The position numbers and the translations under genes are program-made. Below are positions 51,292 to 58,353 of a stretch of DNA of 64,000 bases, in pieces. Origin of the DNA: Solirubrobacter soli DSM 22325 (GTDB lineage Bacteria > Actinomycetota > Thermoleophilia > Solirubrobacterales > Solirubrobacteraceae). The notes beneath the pieces are model-generated. The model made no database searches, was not told the origin of the DNA, and saw nothing but the letters and a program-made list of their open reading frames with translations. Position 1 is the stretch's first letter; each line of letters opens with the position of its first letter. The stretch is taken from positions 1 through 64,000 of the forward strand of contig NZ_AUIK01000036.1 of NCBI RefSeq assembly GCF_000423665.1, in the 5' to 3' direction.

Positions 51292-53349
51292 CTAGTCGCC
51301 GTGGTGGGAGACGACGTAGGCGAGGTAGTAGTCGCTGCGCGGGTCGTCGGCGAGCGCGTCGGCCTGCTCGATGTGCCGCCGGGCGGGCTCGAGGTCGCCG
51401 GCGGAGGCCTCGATCCACGACGCGAGCAGGAGCGCGGCCGCCCGGTCCGCGGCGGGCGCGGCTCGCGCGCACGCCAGCGCACTCAATAGCCGTTGCGCGC
51501 CGCGATGGTCGCCGAGCACGATCCAGGCCCAGCCGAACCCGGTTGCGATCGCCAGCGCGCGCTGCGGGTCGTTCGCCGCGCTCCATGCCAGCGCGGCGTC
51601 GATGTTGGTGCGCTCGATCCGGACGAAGTCCAGGTACTCGGCCTGGCCGGCACCGCGGACGCCGGCGGTGGACGCCGCGGCGCGCGTGGCGAACCACGCC
51701 GCGTTCGCGTCCAGCCCCTGCCCGGAGGACTCCTCCAGCGCGAACGCGCGGACGCTGTCGAGCAGCCGGAAGCGGTCGCCGTCGACGATCACGAGCGAGC
51801 GCGCAGCGAGGCGGCCCATGACGTCGATCGTCGCGGGCACGCCGAGCGCCGCCAGGACCGCCTCCACCGCGGGGAGGGACGCGCCGCCGGCGAACGTGGC
51901 CAGCGCCCACAGCCCGCGCTTGTCGTCCGGGAACAGCAGCTCGTAGCTCCAGCCGATCGTCGCCCGCAGCGCACGCCGGCGCTCGGGCTTGCGGCTCGCC
52001 GGGTCGCTCAACACGCTGAAGCGATCGTCGAGGCGGCGGGCGATCTCGTCGACCGACAACGTGCGCGTGCGCGCGGCGGCGAGCTCGATCGCGAGCGGCA
52101 GCCCGTCCAGCGCGCGGCACAGGTCGGTGGGGTCCTCGCCCGCGCGCGGCGCGCGGCGGGTGAACAGGCGCACGGCGTCCTCGACGCCGAGCGGCGCGAG
52201 CTCGAGCGCGGCCTCACCGTCGATGTCGAGCGCGACCTGGCTGGTGGCGAGCACCCGCAGCGACGGGACCGCGTCGAGCAGCCGCACGATCAAGTCCGCC
52301 GCGGCATCGCGCACGTGCTCGCAGTTGTCGAGGATCAGCAGCGTCCGCGACGCCCGCAACCGTTCGAGCAGCGCGGCCTCGCCGCCGGTCACGTTCAGCG
52401 CCGCGATCACGGCGTCGAGCACCTCGTCGGCGGTCGTCGCGCCTTCCAGGCGTGCGAGCCAGACGCTCCCCGGACGCAGCCGGCCCGCGGCGATCGCCAG
52501 CGCGGTCTTGCCGATGCCACCCGTGCCGAGGAGCACGACCAGGCGCTGCGCGTCGAGCAGCGCCTGCACTGTCGCCAGGTCCCCGTCGCGGCCGATCAGC
52601 TCGACCTGCAGCGACGGCAGATTGCCCGCCGGCGCGGCCCGCAGCAGCGGGTCCTGCTCCAGCACCTGGCGCTCGAGCTCGCGCAACCGCGGGCCCGGGT
52701 CGAGGCCCAGGTCGTCGGCGAGACGCACCCGCACGCGCTGATACGCCGCGAGCGCGTCGGCCTGGCGACCCGCGCGGTACAGCGCGGTGATGAGCAGCTC
52801 CCAGAGGCGCTCCTGGTAGGGCGCGGTCGCGACCGCCGCCTCGAGCTCCGCGATGACCGGCTCGCTCAGCCGCAGCCGCGCCGCGAAGTGCGTCTCGAGC
52901 AGCCGCGCCCGCGCCTCCTCGAGCTCCACCCGCCACGGTGCGGCCCAATCACCCGCCCCGGGGAGGAGATCCGCGCCGAAGCCGTCGAGCGCGGCGACGC
53001 TCAACGCGCGCGCCCCGTGCTCGTCCCCCGCCTCGAGGCGCCGCGCCGCCGCCGCGGCCGTGCTCAGCACGCGCAGCGCGTCGACCTGCGCGGGGTCGAC
53101 CGCGAGCCGGTAGGCGCCCTCGATCGCTCCGGGGATCGCGCGGCGCAGCCGCGCGACCTTCGCCTGCAGCGTGTTGCGTTGCGTCGGCGCGCCGGCCCAC
53201 AGGTCGTCGAGCAGCCGGTCCGCGCCCACCGTGCGCCCGGCGTCGAGCGCGAGCCGGACGAGCAGCTCGGCCGTCTTGCCGCCGGGGATCGTGACCGGCA
53301 CGCCGTCGCGCCGGACCTCGACCGGCCCCATCACGGAGACCTCGATCAC
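51292..53349 (-). CDS. SARP/AfsR-family regulator, truncated by an in-frame amber codon
   Basis: Residues 1-685 of a SARP-type activator: an OmpR-like winged HTH (1-85; IPGGKTAELLVRLALDAGRT), BTAD domain (90-235; VELEEARARLLETHFA, DALAAYQRVRVRLADDLG) and a NB-ARC-like ATPase (250-520; Walker A VVLLGTGGIGKTAL at 271-284, LLILDNCEHV). It stops at TAG 51292-51294 after VVSHHGD, while the same frame continues for 250 codons of TPR repeats. The codon before mutation could have been CAG or a Tyr codon. A truncated SARP may still bind DNA. Candidate operator lies 14 bases upstream. Confidence 0.85.
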   Translation of the reverse strand: MIEVSVMGPVEVRRDGVPVTIPGGKTAELLVRLALDAGRTVGADRLLDDLWAGAPTQRNTLQAKVARLRRAIPGAIEGAYRLAVDPAQVDALRVLSTAAAAARRLEAGDEHGARALSVAALDGFGADLLPGAGDWAAPWRVELEEARARLLETHFAARLRLSEPVIAELEAAVATAPYQERLWELLITALYRAGRQADALAAYQRVRVRLADDLGLDPGPRLRELERQVLEQDPLLRAAPAGNLPSLQVELIGRDGDLATVQALLDAQRLVVLLGTGGIGKTALAIAAGRLRPGSVWLARLEGATTADEVLDAVIAALNVTGGEAALLERLRASRTLLILDNCEHVRDAAADLIVRLLDAVPSLRVLATSQVALDIDGEAALELAPLGVEDAVRLFTRRAPRAGEDPTDLCRALDGLPLAIELAAARTRTLSVDEIARRLDDRFSVLSDPASRKPERRRALRATIGWSYELLFPDDKRGLWALATFAGGASLPAVEAVLAALGVPATIDVMGRLAARSLVIVDGDRFRLLDSVRAFALEESSGQGLDANAAWFATRAAASTAGVRGAGQAEYLDFVRIERTNIDAALAWSAANDPQRALAIATGFGWAWIVLGDHRGAQRLLSALACARAAPAADRAAALLLASWIEASAGDLEPARRHIEQADALADDPRSDYYLAYVVSHHGD

Positions 53350-53362
53350 CGGGCGAGTCTAC

Positions 53363-53382
53363 GTGTCAGCCAAGTGTCAGCC
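53363..53382. promoter_or_regulatory. SARP-type direct repeat upstream of the regulator
   Basis: GTGTCAGCC occurs twice (53363-53371 and 53374-53382) with an 11-base period, equal to a heptamer TGTCAGC with a 4-base spacer. SARP proteins are known to bind heptamer direct repeats at exactly this period. It sits in the 53-base gap between the SARP start and the divergent operon that ends in the DHA2 exporter, so it could serve both. Confidence 0.6.
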
Positions 53383-53402
53383 CTGGTCGCGAAGGTCGCG
53401 CC

Positions 53403-53684
53403 ATGCACCTGTTCGGAGAGCTCGCCGTGGACCTCGCCGCGGCGCGCGAGAGCCGTGACCCGGCCTTGCTGGTGGCCGCCGCGCTGAGCGCGCCCGACGC
53501 CGACGCGCTGCTCGCCCGCGCGAGCGCGCTGGCGACGTCGGAGCGCGACCGCCAGCTCGTCGCCATCGCCGCGGCACACCTGCGCGGGGAGCGCGACCTG
53601 GTCGACGCCCTCGCCCGCGACCACCTCGTCGACTACCCGGACAGCGTGCTCGCCGCCTGGATCGCCCACAAGGAGCAACCATGA
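53403..53684 (+). CDS. Small helical protein of unknown function
   Basis: A 93-residue Ala-rich helical protein (MHLFGELAVDLAAARESRDP, ALLARASALATSERDRQLV, LVDYPDSVLAAWIAHKE). No membrane segment. It looks like a small TPR-like helical bundle. First gene of a three-gene operon with the DUF4386 protein (4-base overlap) and the DHA2 exporter, divergent from the SARP gene. Confidence 0.65.
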   Translation: MHLFGELAVDLAAARESRDPALLVAAALSAPDADALLARASALATSERDRQLVAIAAAHLRGERDLVDALARDHLVDYPDSVLAAWIAHKEQP

Positions 53685-54328
53685 ACCGCAGGCTCACGGC
53701 CGCATTGCTGATCGTCGCGGCGGTGCTCGCGAACGTCGCGTTCACCGCGCTCGGCTCGGTCTTCAACTACCCCGACGTGCTCGACGAGCCCGCCGGCGAC
53801 GTGCTCGCCTCCTTCCGCGAGCACCAGGGCGCCGTCAGCGCCTGGTTCACCGTGCTGGCGCTGTCCGCCGCGCTGCTGGCACCGATCGCGATCGGCGTCG
53901 GCCGGCTCACGGAGCGGCGGCCGATGCGCCTCGCGGTGTGGGTCGGCATCGCGGCCGCGATCGTGCAGGTGATCGGGCTCGCGCGCTGGCCGATCCTCGT
54001 CCCCGGCTTCGCGGCCGACGACGACCGCGGCGCGTTCGACACCGCGAGTGACATCCTCGGCACCGCGCTCGGCGAGACCGTCGGCTACTTCCTCACCGCG
54101 CTCTGGACGGCGCTCGTGATCGCCGCGCTCGGCCGCGCGTTCGCGGGCCGCTGGTTCTCATGGCTCGGCGGTGCCGCGGCAGCGCTCGTGTTCACGGGCG
54201 TGTTCGCGCCGACCGGGGTCGAGCTCTTCGACCAGGCGAACTTCGTCGGATACGTCCTCTACAGCCTGTGGCTGATCGCGTTCGGGGTCGTGCTGGCGGT
54301 GCGCAAGCCCGTGGCGGTGACGCCGTGA
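53681..54328 (+). CDS. DUF4386-like membrane protein
   Basis: A 215-residue protein with six membrane segments (ALLIVAAVLANVAFTALGSVF, WFTVLALSAALLAPIAIGVG, LGGAAAALVFTGVFAPTG and others). The FNYPDVLDEPAGDVLASFRE loop resembles DUF4386-type proteins. Function unknown. Overlaps both neighbours by 4 bases, which ties it to the exporter gene. Confidence 0.75.
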   Translation: MNRRLTAALLIVAAVLANVAFTALGSVFNYPDVLDEPAGDVLASFREHQGAVSAWFTVLALSAALLAPIAIGVGRLTERRPMRLAVWVGIAAAIVQVIGLARWPILVPGFAADDDRGAFDTASDILGTALGETVGYFLTALWTALVIAALGRAFAGRWFSWLGGAAAALVFTGVFAPTGVELFDQANFVGYVLYSLWLIAFGVVLAVRKPVAVTP

Positions 54329-55737
54329 GGTGGGTCGCGCTCGGCGTGCTGTGCACCAGCCTGCTGGTGATCGTCGTCGACAACACGATCGTCAACGTGG
54401 CGCTGCCGACGCTCGTGCGCGAGCTCGACGCCGGCACCACCGAGCTGCAGTGGGTGGTCGACGCCTACACGCTCGTCTTCGCGGGGCTGCTGTTGCTCGC
54501 GGGTGCGCTCGGCGATCGCTTCGGCCGCCGACGCACGCTGCTCGCCGGGCTGCTCGTGTTCGCGGTCGCCTCGACCGCGGCCGCGTGGGCGGGAAGCGTC
54601 GAGGAGCTGATCGCGTGGCGCGCGGTGATGGGTGCCGGAGCGGCGTTCATCATGCCGGCGACGCTCTCGCTGATCGTCACCGTCTTCGAGGACGAGCGCG
54701 AGCGCGCGACCGCCGTCGGCCTCTGGGCGGCCACGGCCGGCCTCGGCGTCGCGCTCGGCCCGACCTTGGGCGGCCTCCTGCTCGACCACTTCTGGTGGGG
54801 CTCGATCTTCATCGTCAACGTCCCGCTGTGCGTGCTGGCGATCGGCCTCGGCGCGGTCGTCGTGCCCAACTCGCACGACCCGGCGGCGCCGCGGCTCGAC
54901 TGGGCCGGCGCGACGCTGTCCGGCGTGGGGTTGATCGCGCTCGTGTGGGCCGTGATCGAGGCGCCGTCGAAGGGCTGGACGTCACCCGCCGTCCTGGCGG
55001 CGTTCGCCGTGGCCGCGAGCGCCCTCGGTCTGTTCGTGCGCCAGCAGCGCGCGACGGCGGCCCCGCTGCTGGACCTGCGGCTCTTCCGCGACCCGCGCTT
55101 CAGCGCCGCCAGCGCGACGGTGATGGTCCTCTTCTTCGCCCTCTTCGGCTTCCTGTTCCTCGCGACCCAGTACCTGCAGTTCGTGCTCGGCTTCTCGCCC
55201 GCCGAGGCCGGCGTGCGCATCCTGCCCTACGCGGGCGCGATGATCGTCGCGGCGGCGAGCTCGGCGAAGCTCGTCGAGCGCTTCGGGACCAGGCGGATCG
55301 CGACGCTCGGCATGGTGCTGTTCGCGGCGGGCCTGACCGTGGCGGCGACCGTCACCCTCGACACCGGCTACGAGCGCCTGGCGATCGCCTTCGTCCTGAT
55401 GGGCCTCGGCATGGGCTGCGCGGGCGCACCCGCCACCGAGTCGATCATGCGCTCGCTCCCTCCCGCCCGCGCGAACGTCGGCTCCGCGGTCAACGACACG
55501 ACCCGCGAGCTCGGCGGCGCGCTGGGCGTCGCCGTCGTCGGCAGCATCATGTCCTCGCTCTACGGCAAGGACCTGCCGACGCTCGGCGCCGCCGTCGAGC
55601 TCGGCGGCGATGTGAGTCAGGCCGCGCAGGCCGCGTTCGTGGACGCGATGTCGACGTCGGCGATCTTCGTCGCCGCGATCGCCGCCATCGGGGCCGCGCT
55701 GGCCTGGCGGCACCTGCCCGGAATGAGTCGTGAATGA
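54325..55737 (+). CDS. DHA2-family MFS drug exporter
   Basis: A 470-residue transporter with 14 membrane segments. DHA2 hallmarks: the first-helix motif VIVVDNTIVNVALPTL (about residues 12-27), GALGDRFGRRRTLL (motif A), and WRAVMGAGAAFIMPATLSL (motif B/C area). GTG 54325 overlaps the DUF4386 gene stop (GTGA). It likely exports toxic organic compounds by proton antiport. Divergent to the SARP regulator, which may control it. Confidence 0.92.
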   Translation: MRWVALGVLCTSLLVIVVDNTIVNVALPTLVRELDAGTTELQWVVDAYTLVFAGLLLLAGALGDRFGRRRTLLAGLLVFAVASTAAAWAGSVEELIAWRAVMGAGAAFIMPATLSLIVTVFEDERERATAVGLWAATAGLGVALGPTLGGLLLDHFWWGSIFIVNVPLCVLAIGLGAVVVPNSHDPAAPRLDWAGATLSGVGLIALVWAVIEAPSKGWTSPAVLAAFAVAASALGLFVRQQRATAAPLLDLRLFRDPRFSAASATVMVLFFALFGFLFLATQYLQFVLGFSPAEAGVRILPYAGAMIVAAASSAKLVERFGTRRIATLGMVLFAAGLTVAATVTLDTGYERLAIAFVLMGLGMGCAGAPATESIMRSLPPARANVGSAVNDTTRELGGALGVAVVGSIMSSLYGKDLPTLGAAVELGGDVSQAAQAAFVDAMSTSAIFVAAIAAIGAALAWRHLPGMSRE

Positions 55738-55757
55738 TCAACATTCCACGTTCATTC
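55721..55757. repeat. Imperfect inverted repeat at the end of the DHA2 gene
   Basis: GAATGAGTCGTGAATG (55721-55736) and CATTCCACGTTCATTC (55742-55757) pair at 11 of 16 positions, with perfect outer and inner pairs (GAATGA...TCATTC, GAATG...CATTC), around ATCAA. It is AT-richer than its surroundings and spans the exporter stop codon. It could be a bidirectional terminator for the two convergent genes. Confidence 0.4.
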
Positions 55758-55780
55758 GCAGAGGTTTGAGGCATGGCCGG

Positions 55781-55796
55781 CGAGTCGACCGACTCG
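55781..55796. terminator. 7-bp perfect inverted repeat in the convergent gap
   Basis: CGAGTCG (55781-55787), AC, CGACTCG (55790-55796) in the 183-base region between the DHA2 gene and the convergent LAL-type gene. A further short stem CGCCG-AAA-CGGCG lies at 55817-55829. Apart from these structures I see nothing in 55738-55920, including no HTH-coding remnant. Confidence 0.35.
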
Positions 55797-55920
55797 GGCG
55801 TCACCGGCAGCGTCGCCGCCGAAACGGCGTAACCGGTCAGCGGAACGCGGGTCTCGGCACCGCCCGCCGGAGGTGGCCTACGAACCGCCCCTCTACGGGG
55901 GCGAAACGTCGAACACCCCC

Positions 55921-58353
55921 TCACCCGACGCTTGATCGTTGGCGACGCGCGCGCATGGTCCAGCCGTTGGCGCCGGCCGCGTCAAACGCCGCGATCGCCC
56001 GCGTCAGCGCGGCGTCGGCGTCGACGGGGCGGCCTTGAGCGGCGAGCCGGCGGCCATGGGCGAGTGCGAGGCGGCCGCGGTTGAACGGACCGCAATCCTG
56101 CGCCTCGTCGCCCGCCAGGATCGCGTCCGCGAAGCCGAGCGCGTCGTGCAACGCCCGCGCCGCTCCCGGGCCCGCGTCCGCGCGGAGGCGGGCGATCAGG
56201 TCGCGGGCCTCGTCCTCGCGCCCGCAGGCCGCGGCGGCCTCGGCGTAGAAGCTCACGCCGCCGAACTGCTCGCGGTAGTGGTGGGCCGGGTCCGCGGGGT
56301 CGAAGAGGCGACCGAGGACCGCCAGGGCGTCCTCGTGGCGTCCTTCCGTGACGGCGGCGATCCCGCGGGCGGTGAGCAGGACGGCATGCATGTCGGCGAG
56401 GCCGTGCGGCACGATCACCGCCTCGGCTCTGGCGGCGAGCCGCTCGGCGCGGGCGAAGTCGCCGCGGATCGCGGCCGCGGCGGAAAGCCCGCAGGTGAGG
56501 CCGGCGCCCCACACGGGCTGCCCGGTCTCCTCGGCGAGCCGGTCGCCTTCGGCGGCCGTGGCCTCGACGGCCTCCCAGTCGCCGAGCATCGCCGCGTCCC
56601 ACTGGATCATCGAGAGCGTCTGTGTGAGCAGCCCGTACCGGCCGTGCCGGCGCAGCACGGGTGCGAGGTCGGCGAGCAGCCCGAACGCGAGCGCGTGGTC
56701 GGCGACCGCGTGCGCGGCCATCGCCACGAACCAGGCCCCGAGCGGGTCCTCCCCGGCCTCCTGGAGCGCGAGCGGGACGCGCTCGACGATCTCCGCGCCG
56801 CGCTCCAGCGGCGCGGCGCAGGCGATGATCGCCAGCAGGCGCGGGTGGTGCGCCGAGACCGCCAGCGCCTCGGCGCTGGCGGTGACCTGCCCGCGGACGG
56901 CCGGGTCGAGCGAGGCCCACCAGCAGCGGACGGCCGCGCCCTGCAGGAGCTCGAGGGCGAGCTCGCGATCGCCCAGCGCGGCGACCTGGCGCGCGTCGTC
57001 GACCAGGGCGATGACACGCGGGACGTCCCCGGCGACGCCGTCGTAGAAGATCTCCGACAGCAACTCGGCGCGGGCGCGGTCGCGGACGTCGAGCGTGAGG
57101 CGCTCCGCTTCGCCGACCGCGGCCTGGACGAGGTCGGCACGGCCGGCCTCGTAGGCGAGCGCGGCGGAGGCGAGCAGACGCTCGCCGCGGGTCCCGGCGT
57201 CCTCGGTCAGCTCCGCCGCGCGCCGCAGCGTCACGGCGGCCTCGAGGATCGCGCCGCGTGCCTGGGCGCGCTGCGCCATCGCCTCGACGGCGTCCGCGAC
57301 GTCGTCGTCGCACCGCACGGTCGCTGCGGCGCGATGCCACGTGCGGCGGTCGGCGTCGCCGAGCGCGTCGGCGAGCGCGGCGTGCGCCGCCAGCCGTTGC
57401 GCCAGCGGCGCGGACTGGTAGATCGCCGAACGCACGAGCGGGTGGCGATAGCGCACGGTGTCGCGGTCCACGGCGATCAGCCCCGCGTCGACGGCCGGGC
57501 CCAGCGCGTCGGCCGGCACCGGCGCGTCCGCCAGCAGCGTCCCGGCCCGGAGGATCTCGTCGATCCCGCTGGCCTCGTCGGAAGCGGCCACGAGCAGCAG
57601 CGCGCGAGCCGGTGCGGGCAACTCACGCAGCCGGCCGGCGAACGCCCGCTCGAGCCTCGCCGAGATCGGCAGCAGCGCGGGCTCCTCGCCCGCGGCGTCG
57701 GCGGTCGCGGGAAGCTCGATCAGCGCCAGCGGGTTGCCGGCGGCCTCGGCCAGCAGCCTGCGGCGGACCGGGGACGAGAGGACGGCGCGGTCGTCGAGGA
57801 TGCGCGCCGCGGCATCCGGTGTCAGACCGCAGAGCTCCAGGATCGGGATTCCGAGGTCGCGCCCGTTGTACCCGTCGCGCTGCGCGGCGAGCAGCACGAT
57901 CGGGCGGCCGGTGAGATGACGGCCAACGTAGCCGAGTGCGTCGCGCGACGGACGGTCGAGCCAGTGCAGGTCGTCGGCGACCACCGCCAGCGGGCTCCTC
58001 CGGGACAGCAGGTCGAGCAACGCCAGGCCGACGAGGAGCGGCTCGCCCGGCGGCTCGTCGCCGAGACCCAGCGCGGCGCGCAGCACGCCTCGATGGAGCG
58101 CGTCGAGCGCGTCGATCTCGGGCAGCAACGGCCGCAGCAGACGGTGCAGCCCCGCGTACGGCATGCCGGTCTCGAGCTCGACGCCGGCGGTGGCGAGGAC
58201 CGTGAGGCCGCGCGCCCGGGCGTGCTCGCGGGCGGCGTCGAGCAGGGTCGACTTGCCGATCCCGGGCTCGCCGATCAGCAGCAGCGCTGCGCCCCCGCGA
58301 TCCACCGCGTTGCTCAGGATCGCCAGCTCCTCGTCGCGGCCGATGAGCGTCAT
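55921..58353 (-). CDS. AAA/TPR protein, LAL-regulator paralogue without HTH
   Basis: An 810-residue STAND-type ATPase with Walker A GEPGIGKSTLL (28-38), Walker B-like LAVVADDLHWLD and a long TPR-like helical half. It is colinear with the upstream regulator from GRDEEL to the final repeat (AFDAAGANGWTMRARRQ), but stops where that protein enters its LuxR HTH; no HTH is found in any frame downstream. ATG 58353 overlaps the upstream stop (ATGA). It might heterodimerise with the HTH-bearing partner, as a signal-sensing subunit, or be a decayed copy. Confidence 0.85.
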   Translation of the reverse strand: MTLIGRDEELAILSNAVDRGGAALLLIGEPGIGKSTLLDAAREHARARGLTVLATAGVELETGMPYAGLHRLLRPLLPEIDALDALHRGVLRAALGLGDEPPGEPLLVGLALLDLLSRRSPLAVVADDLHWLDRPSRDALGYVGRHLTGRPIVLLAAQRDGYNGRDLGIPILELCGLTPDAAARILDDRAVLSSPVRRRLLAEAAGNPLALIELPATADAAGEEPALLPISARLERAFAGRLRELPAPARALLLVAASDEASGIDEILRAGTLLADAPVPADALGPAVDAGLIAVDRDTVRYRHPLVRSAIYQSAPLAQRLAAHAALADALGDADRRTWHRAAATVRCDDDVADAVEAMAQRAQARGAILEAAVTLRRAAELTEDAGTRGERLLASAALAYEAGRADLVQAAVGEAERLTLDVRDRARAELLSEIFYDGVAGDVPRVIALVDDARQVAALGDRELALELLQGAAVRCWWASLDPAVRGQVTASAEALAVSAHHPRLLAIIACAAPLERGAEIVERVPLALQEAGEDPLGAWFVAMAAHAVADHALAFGLLADLAPVLRRHGRYGLLTQTLSMIQWDAAMLGDWEAVEATAAEGDRLAEETGQPVWGAGLTCGLSAAAAIRGDFARAERLAARAEAVIVPHGLADMHAVLLTARGIAAVTEGRHEDALAVLGRLFDPADPAHHYREQFGGVSFYAEAAAACGREDEARDLIARLRADAGPGAARALHDALGFADAILAGDEAQDCGPFNRGRLALAHGRRLAAQGRPVDADAALTRAIAAFDAAGANGWTMRARRQRSSVG

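Noticed and set aside
53384-53401. Direct repeat ggtcgcgaaggtcgcg before the small helical-protein gene
   Set aside because: Short and GC-rich, as expected by chance in this composition, and without a known site architecture.
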